Origin: Tenacibaculum sp. 190524A02b
GTDB taxonomy: Bacteria > Bacteroidota > Bacteroidia > Flavobacteriales > Flavobacteriaceae
Direction: 5' to 3'
Assembly: GCF_964036645.1 (NCBI RefSeq)
Contig: NZ_OZ038525.1
Span: 3,724,001-3,788,000, forward strand
DNA length: 64,000 nucleotides
Shown: positions 1-8,030 of the stretch, piece after piece
Layout: each line of letters starts with the position of its first letter
Position numbering within the stretch: the first letter of the stretch is position 1
Notes under the pieces: model-generated
What the model was told of the DNA's origin: nothing
The model's input: only the letters and a program-made list of their open reading frames with translations
The model's database searches: none
Made by a program: the position numbers and the translations under genes

Positions 1-222
1 AAAGTTAAAACCCAAACATTTAAGCAACGATTTGAGCGTTTTACTAACAATGAAACGAAATTTCATTTGAACGATCTTAGTGTTTTTGAGAATAAACATG
101 TATTGTTAATTGATGATGTAGTAACAACAGGAGCCACTTTAGAAGCTTGCTGTAAGGAATTATTAAAAGTTAAAAATATCACAATTAGTATTTGTACAAT
201 AGCATATACAGAAAAAGTATAG
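1..222 (+). CDS. ComF-family phosphoribosyltransferase, 3' end only
   Basis: The open frame enters from the left edge and stops at 220-222; about 73 C-terminal residues are visible. They contain the phosphoribosyl-pyrophosphate binding loop LLIDDVVTTGATLEAC, the type I phosphoribosyltransferase signature as found in ComF/GntX proteins. ComF homologues take part in DNA uptake in naturally competent bacteria; the substrate here is unknown. The short stretch after the PRPP loop fits the end of ComF, but other small phosphoribosyltransferases end in the same way, so the family is likely rather than certain. The next gene starts 51 nt downstream on the same strand. Confidence 0.75.
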   Translation, partial: KVKTQTFKQRFERFTNNETKFHLNDLSVFENKHVLLIDDVVTTGATLEACCKELLKVKNITISICTIAYTEKV

Positions 223-273
223 GCGTTCATTATTGTTTTTTACTACTTTTGATATCGATTTAAATATAGTTTT

Positions 274-1872
274 GTGAGAGGAGTAATCAAAGTTTGTGTT
301 TTAATATTTGTTGGATTATTGGTGACAAGTTGCGCACGTAGAGGAAATCCAGAAGGAGGGCCTAAAGATGAAAATGCACCTATAATGGTGACAGCTAATC
401 CTCCTTATGAAAGTATAGAATTTGATGAAAAAAACATTCGTATTTATTTTGATGAATACATTGTTTTAAAAGATCTAACAAAACAATTAGTAGTATCACC
501 ACCATTTAAAAATCCTGCATTAATAGAGCCACAAGGTACGCCTAGTAAGTATATTAATATTAAAATTTTAGACACCTTAAAATCCAATACTACATATACT
601 TTTAATTTTGGAAATGCAGTGCAGGATAACAATGAAGGAAATAAATTAGAGAGTTTTAAATATGTTTTTTCTACTGGAAAGTATATCGATTCTCTAAAAA
701 CAAAAGGAAGTGTAAAAGATGCGTTGACAAGAGAAACAGATAAAAGTATTGGTGTTTTATTATATAGAATTGATAGCAGTTTTAATGATTCTATTATTTA
801 TAAGAGAAAACCAGATTATGTGACCAGTACGCTAGATAGTACAAGTTACAATTTTTCAAATATAAAAGAAGGAAACTATTTATTATTGGCTTTAAAAGAG
901 AGTGCTAATGATTATATATTTAATCCTAAAATTGATAAAATAGGCTTTTTATCCGATACAATTTCCTTGCCTAGAGATAGCGTTATCAACAAAGACATCA
1001 GGATTTTTAAAGAAAAACAACCATTTAAATTTAAAAGAGGGAAAGAAATTTCTAAAGGAAAAATTCAGTTTGGTTTTGAAGGAGGAAAGGATTCATTAAA
1101 AATTGAATTGCTTTCAAAGGTGCCACAAGATTTTAATTCCTATTTTCAATTTGAAAAAGATAAAGATACATTGTTTTACTGGCACTCACCTATTAAAAGA
1201 GATTCGTTAAATTTTACCGTTACTAAGAACGATTTTATTGATACAATTACCGTTCGTTTACGTAAAAAGAAGTTAGATTCATTATCACTATCATCAAACG
1301 TAAAAAGTATACTACATCTTAATGATACCTTGTTTTTTGAAGCAAATAATCCATTAATTAAAACAGATAGTACCAAGATAACTTTTGTAGATCAAGATAC
1401 TGTAGCAGTCAATTACCAATTGAAAAAGATTGAGATTAACAAATTGGCGATATTGTTTGAGAAAAAACCAAAAACAAATTATGAACTAACAGTTTTACCT
1501 AATGCTTTTGTTGATTTATATGAGACTAAAAACGATACACTGAACTATAAGTTTAATACAAAGGATATTGAAGATTATGGAAGTATTGTAATAGATTTAC
1601 AAAAAAAGGTAAATGCGCCTGTAATTATAGAGCTTTTAGAAAAAGATGAGGTAGTAAAAACGGTATATGTTTCTACTTCTAAAAAAATAACTTTTGATTT
1701 ATTAGAACCTAAGGAATATTCTGTAAGAGCTATTATTGATGAGAACAAAAACAATAAATGGGATTCAGGAAATTTTTTAAGAAGAATACAACCAGAGCGA
1801 GTGATATATTTTGAAAAAGAGTTTAAATTAAGAGCTAACTGGATTCAAAACGAAAGTTTTACGATAGAATAA
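274..1872 (+). CDS. Ig-like domain lipoprotein (SbsA-type N-terminal domain)
   Basis: A 532-residue exported lipoprotein. The N-terminus is a short signal peptide ending in lipobox LLVTSC (Cys20), followed by an RRGNPEGGPKDENAP stretch and a first beta-sandwich domain (about residues 35-140: ANPPYESIEF, NIRIYFDEYIVLKD, TYTFNFGNAVQDNNEGN). This matches the bacterial Ig-like domain that opens many Bacteroidota lipoproteins. The rest is beta-rich and ends in a region resembling a prealbumin-like fold (EYSVRAIIDENKNNKWDSGN). The start is a GTG at 274; no ATG precedes the lipobox and a stop lies in frame at 250-252, so GTG is forced. A TAGTTTTG box at 267-274 overlaps the start and is probably coincidental. 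Cellular role unknown. Confidence 0.85.
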   Translation: MRGVIKVCVLIFVGLLVTSCARRGNPEGGPKDENAPIMVTANPPYESIEFDEKNIRIYFDEYIVLKDLTKQLVVSPPFKNPALIEPQGTPSKYINIKILDTLKSNTTYTFNFGNAVQDNNEGNKLESFKYVFSTGKYIDSLKTKGSVKDALTRETDKSIGVLLYRIDSSFNDSIIYKRKPDYVTSTLDSTSYNFSNIKEGNYLLLALKESANDYIFNPKIDKIGFLSDTISLPRDSVINKDIRIFKEKQPFKFKRGKEISKGKIQFGFEGGKDSLKIELLSKVPQDFNSYFQFEKDKDTLFYWHSPIKRDSLNFTVTKNDFIDTITVRLRKKKLDSLSLSSNVKSILHLNDTLFFEANNPLIKTDSTKITFVDQDTVAVNYQLKKIEINKLAILFEKKPKTNYELTVLPNAFVDLYETKNDTLNYKFNTKDIEDYGSIVIDLQKKVNAPVIIELLEKDEVVKTVYVSTSKKITFDLLEPKEYSVRAIIDENKNNKWDSGNFLRRIQPERVIYFEKEFKLRANWIQNESFTIE

Positions 1873-1887
1873 AAACTATAGAATGAA

Positions 1888-1913
1888 AAAAGATGCTTTT
1901 AAAAGCATCTTTT
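1888..1913. terminator. Bidirectional intrinsic terminator
   Basis: A perfect 13+13 nt inverted repeat (AAAAGATGCTTTT and its complement) with A-tracts and T-tracts on both sides lies between two convergent genes, so it can end transcription from either side. Confidence 0.75.
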
Positions 1914-1937
1914 ACCCTTCATTCTAAAATTTCTTTA

Positions 1938-2189
1938 TCATTTCCACATAGCGTTTTTAATAAGTCCTACAATTACCATTAAAACTCCGCCTCCAACTCC
2001 ACCACCAGCAATGCTTCCTAAGATACCACTTAAATCAATACCAAGCATTCCAAGTAGTTGAGCACCTAAACCACCGCCTAGGATTCCTACAACAGAGTTC
2101 CATAATGTACCTAGTGAGAATTTTTTTAGTAATGCACCTGCTAAATTCCCTCCTAAAGCACCTGTAAGTAAGCTAATAATTAGTTCCAT
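1938..2189 (-). CDS. Small glycine-rich membrane protein
   Basis: An 83-residue protein made almost wholly of hydrophobic and glycine-rich segments: MELIISLLTGALGG, VVGILGGGLGAQLLG and GGVGGGVLMVIVGLI. It ends in KNAMWK. Two to three short membrane-inserted helices are likely. Similar tiny glycine-zipper membrane proteins are common in Bacteroidota, but I do not recognise a named family with certainty. It lies convergent with the Ig-like lipoprotein gene and 74 nt downstream of the AstE-like gene. Function unknown. Confidence 0.75.
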   Translation of the reverse strand: MELIISLLTGALGGNLAGALLKKFSLGTLWNSVVGILGGGLGAQLLGMLGIDLSGILGSIAGGGVGGGVLMVIVGLIKNAMWK

Positions 2190-2263
2190 AATTGATTTTT
2201 TGTTTGTTAAATTGCTTATAAATTAACTAAAAATAAAGCAATAAAGCAAATAAAACCAAATAG

Positions 2264-3229
2264 TTATGTAGTCCCAACATGGAATAAAGCGTCTCCCATA
2301 TTGATAACTGGAAAGTTATTTTTAGCGATTACGTATCCATTTATAGGCGATTTTATAGAAAAGTTAGTTTCTCCATAAGTGTCCATTATTTGTCCAAGTA
2401 CTTCTCCTTTTTTTATAGAGGCACCATTGGTAACTCTTGGAGTAAATAGTCCAGCAACTTTAGCACGTATCCATCTTCTTTTTTGAATATAAATAGAGTT
2501 TTTTTGATTTGAAATTTCTACCGAATCTAAAATCATATTAAAATGTTTTAAAACCCGTAAGGTACCATCTATTCCTTGTTGTATGGCATTTTCATCTAAA
2601 CGTAAAGATTCTCCACCTTCATAAACAATAACAGGGATGTTGTTTTTAAAGCATTCATTTCTAAATGATTTACGAATTAGTTTAGAGCCAAACATAATTG
2701 GAGCATTAAATATATTGGCAAGTTCAAAGCCATTAGCATCTTCAGGAGTGAATCGTATTTGAGGAAAGTTACTTCTTTGTGCGCCACCTGTATGATAGTC
2801 AATAGCAAAATCTACATTTTTAGTAATTTCTTTCATTAAATAAAAGGCCATTCGTCCAGCTAAAGAACCAGATTTTGAGCCAGGAAAACTTCTATTTACA
2901 TCCTTACCATGCATATCTCGAGATAGGTTCAGAAAACCAAAAACATTTAATAAAGGAACAACAATTACACATCCTCTTTGAATTTTATACCTTTTATCAA
3001 TAAGCATTCTTCTCACTAATTCAATACTATTAGTTTCATCGCCATGTAAACCTCCTTGCAATAATACTGTTGGGCCAACTTCTTTTCCATTGAAAACATA
3101 AACAGGTATTTCAATAAGTGTTCCGGTGGGCAGTCTATCTACAGGAATTTTAATTAATCGTGATTCTCCAAGAGTAATTTTTTTACCTCGTATTATTACC
3201 TCTTCGTTTTTGAACGCTTTGTTGAACAT
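2264..3229 (-). CDS. Succinylglutamate desuccinylase/aspartoacylase-family zinc hydrolase
   Basis: A 321-residue cytosolic protein of the M14-like AstE/AspA family. The zinc ligands are visible: HGDE (His62, Glu65) and a later His in AIDYHTGG (His146). NVFGFLNLSRDMHGKDVNRSFPG and VYEGGE are family signatures. A C-terminal beta-barrel-like segment resembles a biotinyl/lipoyl-type domain (residues about 245-321, PINGYVIAKN). The start overlaps the end of the upstream RimK-like gene by 34 nt, so the two are translationally coupled. Such proteins deacylate amino acids or trim peptides; the pairing with a RimK-type ligase suggests it may act on the same modified substrate, but that is inference. 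Confidence 0.85.
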   Translation of the reverse strand: MFNKAFKNEEVIIRGKKITLGESRLIKIPVDRLPTGTLIEIPVYVFNGKEVGPTVLLQGGLHGDETNSIELVRRMLIDKRYKIQRGCVIVVPLLNVFGFLNLSRDMHGKDVNRSFPGSKSGSLAGRMAFYLMKEITKNVDFAIDYHTGGAQRSNFPQIRFTPEDANGFELANIFNAPIMFGSKLIRKSFRNECFKNNIPVIVYEGGESLRLDENAIQQGIDGTLRVLKHFNMILDSVEISNQKNSIYIQKRRWIRAKVAGLFTPRVTNGASIKKGEVLGQIMDTYGETNFSIKSPINGYVIAKNNFPVINMGDALFHVGTT

Positions 3230-4098
3230 TTTTTCTCTAAATATTTTATAATTCCTTCTGCAACATTAATTTTAGTAAAGGCTTCAATTCCTTGTAATCC
3301 TGGAGTTGAGTTTACTTCTATTAGAAGAGCACCTCTTTTCGAGCGTATCAAGTCTACTCCGCAAACAGGTAACCCTAAATAATGTGCTGCTTTAATAGCC
3401 ATGTCTTGCTCTTTTGAGGTTAGATTAACTTTAGAACCACTACCTCCTCTATGTATATTGGATCTAAAATCATTCTCCAGTCCTTTACGTTTCATAGAAG
3501 ATATAACGTTGTCACCAACAACAAAAGCTCTAATATCTTCACTATTACTTTCTTTAATAAACTCTTGAAGTAAAAAACTAGTATTCATACTATAGAGTGT
3601 ATCAATAATTGATTTGGCTGATTTTTCTGTTTCAGCTAAAATAACACCCATACCATGAGTACCTTCTTGTAACTTTATAATAACAGGTACACCGCCTAAT
3701 AATTGAATTTGTTCACTTATGTTTTCAGTATTAGCAGAGAAAACAGTATCAGGAATAGGAATATTTTTCCTATTCATAATTTGAAGAGTTCTGAGTTTAT
3801 TTTGTGCTCTAAGAATACCTAAAGATCTAGCGGTGCTAAACACATTATTCATTTCAAACTCTTTTACAACAGCAGCACCATGTTTGGTAACTGAAGCACC
3901 AATTCTAGGAATAATTATATCAGGTTCATCAATTATATTTTCACCTTCATAAATTATTTGTCTTTTTCCTCTACTTAGCTTTATAGAACACTTAGTATGA
4001 TTAATGATACTAACTTCATGTCCTCTTTTAATGGCTTCCTCATAAATTCGTTTAGTAGAATAAATATGTTCACTAACCGAAAGAATAAAAATATTCAT
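3196..4098 (-). CDS. rimK: RimK-family ATP-grasp amino-acid ligase
   Basis: A 300-residue ATP-grasp protein. The N-terminal domain has IPRIGASVTKHGAAVVKEFE; the ATP-grasp core has PVIIKLQEGTHGMGV, FLLQEFIKE, AFVVGD and the metal-binding end GALLIEVNSTPGLQGIE. This is the pattern of RimK, which adds glutamates to the C-terminus of ribosomal protein S6, and of related ligases such as LysX and cofactor F420 ligases; length matches RimK. The tail after residue 287 (KKCSTKRSKTKR) is basic. It is the first gene of a two-gene unit with the AstE-like hydrolase. The ribosomal substrate is inferred from family only; small-molecule ligation is the alternative. Confidence 0.85.
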   Translation of the reverse strand: MNIFILSVSEHIYSTKRIYEEAIKRGHEVSIINHTKCSIKLSRGKRQIIYEGENIIDEPDIIIPRIGASVTKHGAAVVKEFEMNNVFSTARSLGILRAQNKLRTLQIMNRKNIPIPDTVFSANTENISEQIQLLGGVPVIIKLQEGTHGMGVILAETEKSAKSIIDTLYSMNTSFLLQEFIKESNSEDIRAFVVGDNVISSMKRKGLENDFRSNIHRGGSGSKVNLTSKEQDMAIKAAHYLGLPVCGVDLIRSKRGALLIEVNSTPGLQGIEAFTKINVAEGIIKYLEKKCSTKRSKTKR

Positions 4099-4262
4099 AG
4101 ACTTAATTAAGAGTAAAAGTTAAACTAAAAATTTAATAGTAGCTGAGTAATTTATGGATAAATGTATTTGGTCGACCTCCTTTTTTATAGGAGAGTTTTA
4201 CAAATCTAACATTTTTTTAAATGCATAAATCAATAGTGCACAAAATAAAATGATAAAAGATG

Positions 4263-4270
4263 TACTTTTG
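4263..4270 (+). promoter_or_regulatory. Putative folB -7 promoter box
   Basis: TACTTTTG fits the Bacteroidota -7 consensus TAnnTTTG, 25 nt upstream of the folB start. No good -33 TTTG is seen at the usual spacing. Confidence 0.4.
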
Positions 4271-4295
4271 CGGTGATTTATAAACTAAAGTTGAA

Positions 4296-4658
4296 TTGGG
4301 AATTATACGTGTAAATAACATCCGGTTATATACTAACCATGGGTGTTTAGAAGAAGAAGCTAAAATAGGTTCAGAATATAAAGTAGATATAGAAGTAAAG
4401 GCGGACTTACAAAAATCTGCTAAAACTGATGAACTAAAAGATACGGTTGATTATGTACATCTAAATAAAATTGTAAAAGAAGAAATGGCAATACGTTCTA
4501 AGTTGTTAGAGCATGTAGCTAAACGAATTATAGATAGAATTTTTGACGAAATACCTATGGTGGATGAGGCTGAAGTAAGTGTTGCTAAGATAAATCCACC
4601 TATAGGAGGAAATGTACAAGAAGTGGTAATAATTTTAAAAGATGTGCGTAAAAGTTAA
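4296..4658 (+). CDS. folB: Dihydroneopterin aldolase
   Basis: A 120-residue protein with the FolB pattern: IRVNNIRLYTNHGCLEEE at the start, EYKVDIEV, then DTVDYVHLNKIVKEEM, LLEHVAKRIIDRIF and VAKINPPIGGNVQEVVI. FolB converts dihydroneopterin to 6-hydroxymethyl-dihydropterin and glycolaldehyde in folate synthesis. The conserved Glu that contacts the pterin is in CLEEE and the catalytic Lys is in VAKINPP. Length is normal. The start is a TTG at 4296: a stop lies in frame at 4281 and no ATG fits before the first conserved strand. It stands alone, with tRNA-Cys immediately downstream. Confidence 0.93.
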   Translation: MGIIRVNNIRLYTNHGCLEEEAKIGSEYKVDIEVKADLQKSAKTDELKDTVDYVHLNKIVKEEMAIRSKLLEHVAKRIIDRIFDEIPMVDEAEVSVAKINPPIGGNVQEVVIILKDVRKS

Positions 4659-4664
4659 AAAAGA

Positions 4665-4695
4665 TTTGCATTAAAAAATAAAAGCTGTAAATTTG
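4665..4695 (+). promoter_or_regulatory. Promoter of tRNA-Cys
   Basis: TTTG (4665-4668) and TAAATTTG (4688-4695) are separated by 19 nt, matching the Bacteroidota -33/-7 arrangement. The box ends 18 nt before the mature tRNA. Confidence 0.65.
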
Positions 4696-4713
4696 CACTC
4701 CTATCTAGGAAAA

Positions 4714-4784
4714 GGTGCCGTGGCCGAGTGGCTAGGCAGTGGTCTGCAACACCATCTACAGCGGTTCGAATCCGCTCGGCACCT
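4714..4784 (+). tRNA. tRNA-Cys (anticodon GCA)
   Basis: A 71-nt cloverleaf. Acceptor arm GGTGCCG (4714-4720) pairs with CGGCACC (4777-4783) and the discriminator is T, as required for cysteine. The anticodon arm is GTGGT/ACCAT around loop CTGCAAC with GCA at 4746-4748. The T arm is AGCGG-TTCGAAT-CCGCT. The CCA end is not encoded. It has its own promoter and a hairpin terminator directly after it. Confidence 0.97.
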
Positions 4785-4789
4785 CAGAG

Positions 4790-4825
4790 AAAAGCCTTTG
4801 TAAATTTTACAAAGGCTTTTTTATT
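4790..4825. terminator. Intrinsic terminator after tRNA-Cys
   Basis: AAAAGCCTTTGTAAA and its complement TTTACAAAGGCTTTT form a strong stem with a T-run after it. An A-run before the stem lets it also serve the convergent small gene at 4880-5098. Confidence 0.8.
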
Positions 4826-4879
4826 TTTTAGATATTAAAATTAAATTTCTAAGATTCTTATTTAGATTATATTAGTTTG

Positions 4880-5098
4880 CTAATCAAAATCTTGTTGAGG
4901 TTGAGGCGGACTTTGCACTTGTGCCTTCTTAGGCTTAAGTAGCATAAAAATTCCTAAAGCACTTGAGTTGCTATACTTATGATAGTTAATATTTTCTTTA
5001 AGCTCTTCTTTATTTGTTTTTTTATTATGTGTTTTCAATTTTGTAGTAGTTTTTTCTTTATATAACGGTTTGACAAAAAAATTAAAAAAGGTAGCCAT
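4880..5098 (-). CDS. Small basic protein of unknown function
   Basis: A 72-residue open frame, MATFFNFFVKPLYKEK at the start, a lysine/asparagine-rich middle, a hydrophobic patch (SSALGIFMLLKP) and a proline/glutamine tail QVQSPPQPQQDFD. I recognise no family. Reality is supported by context: a TAATTTTG -7 box lies 118 nt upstream, and a palindrome at the same relative position as that of the large T9SS gene sits before it, while a bidirectional terminator follows the stop. The 5' leader would be about 110 nt. It could instead be a chance frame within a short regulated RNA. Confidence 0.5.
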   Translation of the reverse strand: MATFFNFFVKPLYKEKTTTKLKTHNKKTNKEELKENINYHKYSNSSALGIFMLLKPKKAQVQSPPQPQQDFD

Positions 5099-5215
5099 GT
5101 TAAATGACTACCCTATAATTACTCAATAATTATGAAATTGCATGAGCTACTAATACTCCTGTTTAAAAACTTTACCATAGGTTGTTAAGAGTCAATCTGT
5201 CTTGATACTTGATAG

Positions 5216-5260
5216 CAAAATTAGATACAATATTCGATATATTTAAGACCCGAAACGGGT
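5216..5260 (-). promoter_or_regulatory. Promoter with CCACCC-N4-CGGGT palindrome (upstream of small gene)
   Basis: Read on the minus strand, CCACCC-GTTT-CGGGT (complement of 5248-5262) is followed after 24 nt by TAATTTTG (complement of 5216-5223). The same CCACCC-N4-CGGGT core occurs exactly 24 nt upstream of the -7 box of the T9SS gene at 7755-7762. The shared spacing argues for an activator or repressor site, not a terminator. Confidence 0.5.
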
Positions 5261-5322
5261 GGTTTTTGTATAAAAAGCCTTCTTTTACAGATCATTTTAG
5301 TAGAGAATAGGTATGTGTTAGA

Positions 5323-7737
5323 TTATTCTTTAACAAACTTTTTAAAACCTACCTTTCCTGATGTAGTATGTATTTTTAATAAGTAAATGCCACTTTTTAA
5401 CTTGTTAATGTTTATTTGTTTGTGGTTGTCTTGTTGTACTTTTTTACCAAGGATATTATAGATACTTATATTTTTAACTGCTTCCTTAATTTGTATTTCT
5501 ATTTTTTGTTTAGCAGGATTAGGATAAATACTAAAACTATGTTTATCTAACTCTTCAATAGAAGCAGTAGCGCAATTTTCACTATAAATAGCGGTAGCGT
5601 CTTTTTTATGACTCCAATTGGCATCACTATAAGTTTTGTTATCTACTTGAATACAGGTTAGATTGGGGTTTTGACGAAAATCATACTTTTCTAATAGGTT
5701 GTTATTTCCATTTTTCAGATTTAAAGAAGTTAAATTATTTCCGTTGATTTCGAATCTTGTAATTTCTTTATTATCAGATAAATCAATGCTTGTTAACCTG
5801 TTATTGTGTAGGTATATAGATTTTAATTTAGAATTTTTGGTTAGGTCAATACTTGTTAGCTTATTGTAGGTTAAAATTAAGGAACTTAATTCGGTATTCT
5901 TAGATAAATTAATAGTTGTAAGTTCACTATTTTGAATGCTTAAGTTTTTTAAAGCTATATTATAGGATAGGTTTATAGAATTAAATTTGTAGCGGCTTAA
6001 ACTTAATTTAGTTAGCATTTTATTTTTGGAAAGATCAATCTGATTTATTGGATTGCCGTTTAATTCTAAAGATGTTAGTAAAGTATTTTTCGAAACATCT
6101 ATGCTGGATAACTTATTAACAGATAAATCTATAGTTTTTAAAGCTATATTTTTCGAAACATCTATGGTTGCTAACTGATGATTAACAATTTTTAAAGAGT
6201 TTAGTAAGGTGTTTTTAGATATATCTATATCAGTTAATAAGTGATTATTTGACTGGATATTAACTATACTTAGATGTTTCAACTTTGTGTTTTTTGATAA
6301 GTTAATCGTTCTTATTTTAACATCGTGTAGCGATAAACTTTCTAAGTTTATTAAATATTCAATACCTGTTATGTCTGCTATATTTTGATTAAATGTATAA
6401 ATAGAAGTTATTAATTTAGCTTCCGAAACCTGTATTTCCCCATCATTATTAATATCGCCTTCATCTAACAACGCATCTTTGAAATTAACATCAGGAATAT
6501 TTATAATGGGGTCTAAAGCAGAAGGATCTAACTTATAAGTTACTACTTTATTTACCCCTCTAGCACCAACTGCTAGTTGATTGCCTTCTCCATTTAAGCT
6601 TACAGCACTGCCAAAAATATCAGTATTAGAGCTTCCTTTAATAGTGTTTCCTAGTTGTTTCCATGTGTTGGTCTTTAGTTGAAAAACTTTTACAGCTCCT
6701 TCTTTATTAGGGTTTTGTTCTCTACTGATGCCTATAGCTAATAGAGTACCATCATTACTTAAACTAATATCTGCTCCTAAATAATCTTCACTATTTTCTC
6801 CATGAATAGTTTGTCCTAACTGATTCCAAGAATTAGTTTTGTTTTGATACACTTTAACACTTCCATCTGCTTTCTTACCTCTATTACCATAAGGAGCACC
6901 AATAGCAATGATGGTTCCGTTTTGATTAATAGTAACTTTGGCACCAATTTCTTCTAAGTGCTTTCCATAAATATCTTTTTCTTTCCACCAGTTTCCAGTA
7001 ACTGCCGATTTAGAGTATATTCTAACTAAACCATTATAATTATTCCAGTCTGGTGTAGGTATTTTATATCCTGGTGCACCAGCCACTAAAATTGTTCCAT
7101 CTGAAGATAAATCAACTGAAGTTCCTAGTGCAGCTGAAGGACCGGTATTGTCTAAATCGTGTTTTAGTACCCATGAAGATGATTCTAAATTAAACACTCG
7201 AACAATTCCTGATCTGATATAACCGTTTACATCTATATTAGGCTGACCTATAGCTAAGGTATTTCCGTCATCACTAATTGCTACACTATATCCAAAAAGA
7301 GAGTCTTTGGTATAGCTACTTATATCCTCACCTACTTGCTGCCAAGATCCATTTATATTTCTAAAAACTTTTACTTCCCCTCTTCTAGCATTAGCATCAG
7401 TACTTGTGCCTTTATTATAAATAGCGCCAATAGCTATTAAAGAACCATCTGAACTTAGGTCAATACTAGTTCCAAAAGCATCACCATCGTTTTCACCAGT
7501 TAAATCATTGCCTATTTGTGTCCAAGTACCAGATATATTTTGGTATATGCGTACCATTCCTTTTCCGTTTTTGGCTGCAATAGCTAATGTATTACCATCT
7601 TTGCTATAGTGAACAGCATTTCCAAAAGAAGAATTTGATACATCTTGTATTGTTTTAGGTTCTATCCATTGTGCATGTATAGTTAATGGAATTAAAAACA
7701 TTAATAAAAAAAAGTAATTATATTTCATTTTGCTCAT
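5323..7737 (-). CDS. T9SS-exported protein with beta-propeller-like repeats and LRRs
   Basis: An 804-residue secreted protein. The signal peptide is residues 1-22 (FFLLMFLIPLTIHAQ). Residues about 35-405 are seven to eight repeats of the form G-x-S-V-D-L-S-S-D-G-T-x-L-A-I-G-A ending in VKVFQ/VRIYQ strands, typical of FG-GAP/WD-like propellers. A linker with an EF-hand-like loop DINNDGEIQVSEA (about 430-442) leads into leucine-rich repeats of the LTSIDLSKNTKLKSL type (about 455-690). The end is a type A T9SS sorting domain: SIYPNPAKQKIEI, SIYNILGKKV and KSGIYLLKI, which directs export through the type IX system and cell-surface anchoring. It stands alone with its own palindrome-bearing promoter. 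Ligand unknown; adhesion or surface binding is inferred. Confidence 0.9.
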   Translation of the reverse strand: MSKMKYNYFFLLMFLIPLTIHAQWIEPKTIQDVSNSSFGNAVHYSKDGNTLAIAAKNGKGMVRIYQNISGTWTQIGNDLTGENDGDAFGTSIDLSSDGSLIAIGAIYNKGTSTDANARRGEVKVFRNINGSWQQVGEDISSYTKDSLFGYSVAISDDGNTLAIGQPNIDVNGYIRSGIVRVFNLESSSWVLKHDLDNTGPSAALGTSVDLSSDGTILVAGAPGYKIPTPDWNNYNGLVRIYSKSAVTGNWWKEKDIYGKHLEEIGAKVTINQNGTIIAIGAPYGNRGKKADGSVKVYQNKTNSWNQLGQTIHGENSEDYLGADISLSNDGTLLAIGISREQNPNKEGAVKVFQLKTNTWKQLGNTIKGSSNTDIFGSAVSLNGEGNQLAVGARGVNKVVTYKLDPSALDPIINIPDVNFKDALLDEGDINNDGEIQVSEAKLITSIYTFNQNIADITGIEYLINLESLSLHDVKIRTINLSKNTKLKHLSIVNIQSNNHLLTDIDISKNTLLNSLKIVNHQLATIDVSKNIALKTIDLSVNKLSSIDVSKNTLLTSLELNGNPINQIDLSKNKMLTKLSLSRYKFNSINLSYNIALKNLSIQNSELTTINLSKNTELSSLILTYNKLTSIDLTKNSKLKSIYLHNNRLTSIDLSDNKEITRFEINGNNLTSLNLKNGNNNLLEKYDFRQNPNLTCIQVDNKTYSDANWSHKKDATAIYSENCATASIEELDKHSFSIYPNPAKQKIEIQIKEAVKNISIYNILGKKVQQDNHKQININKLKSGIYLLKIHTTSGKVGFKKFVKE

Positions 7738-7754
7738 ATTTAGGTTTTAAGGCA

Positions 7755-7812
7755 CAAACCTATACACAGTATCAAAGCAAAAAAACACCCGTTTAGGGTG
7801 GTTTTTTGATAC
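7755..7812 (-). promoter_or_regulatory. Promoter and large inverted-repeat operator of the T9SS gene
   Basis: On the minus strand TAGGTTTG (complement of 7755-7762) is a match to TAnnTTTG, 17 nt from the ATG. Upstream lies an inverted repeat, 7769-7812, with outer arms GTATCAAA/TTTGATAC and inner arms CACCC/GGGTG. The core CCACCC-N4-CGGGT and its 24-nt distance to the -7 box are shared with the site at 5216-5260. Confidence 0.55.
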
Positions 7813-8030
7813 AATTAAAATTGTAAGTTGATTTAAGTGTTAAAAAGTTAAAAGCTATAAGCACATTTTTCTTAAATAAAACATGTAATAAGAAATAGAC
7901 TGATGTTGATTTTCAATTCTATCTACTAGAGTTTTATTTTGTAAAATGTATGTAAAAGTATATTGAATATCAATACGCTTTTTTGTTTTCCTTAACATAA
8001 AATTCGTTAAAATTTCCCATCTTTGTTGTC

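Noticed and set aside
267..274. TAGTTTTG as promoter of the Ig-like lipoprotein gene
   Set aside because: The box overlaps the only plausible start codon, so transcription from it would begin after the start; co-transcription with the upstream gene is more likely.
5248..5270. Hairpin followed by a T-rich run read as a plus-strand terminator
   Set aside because: No plus-strand gene ends here, and the same core lies at an identical distance from a -7 box at another gene, so a regulatory site is preferred.
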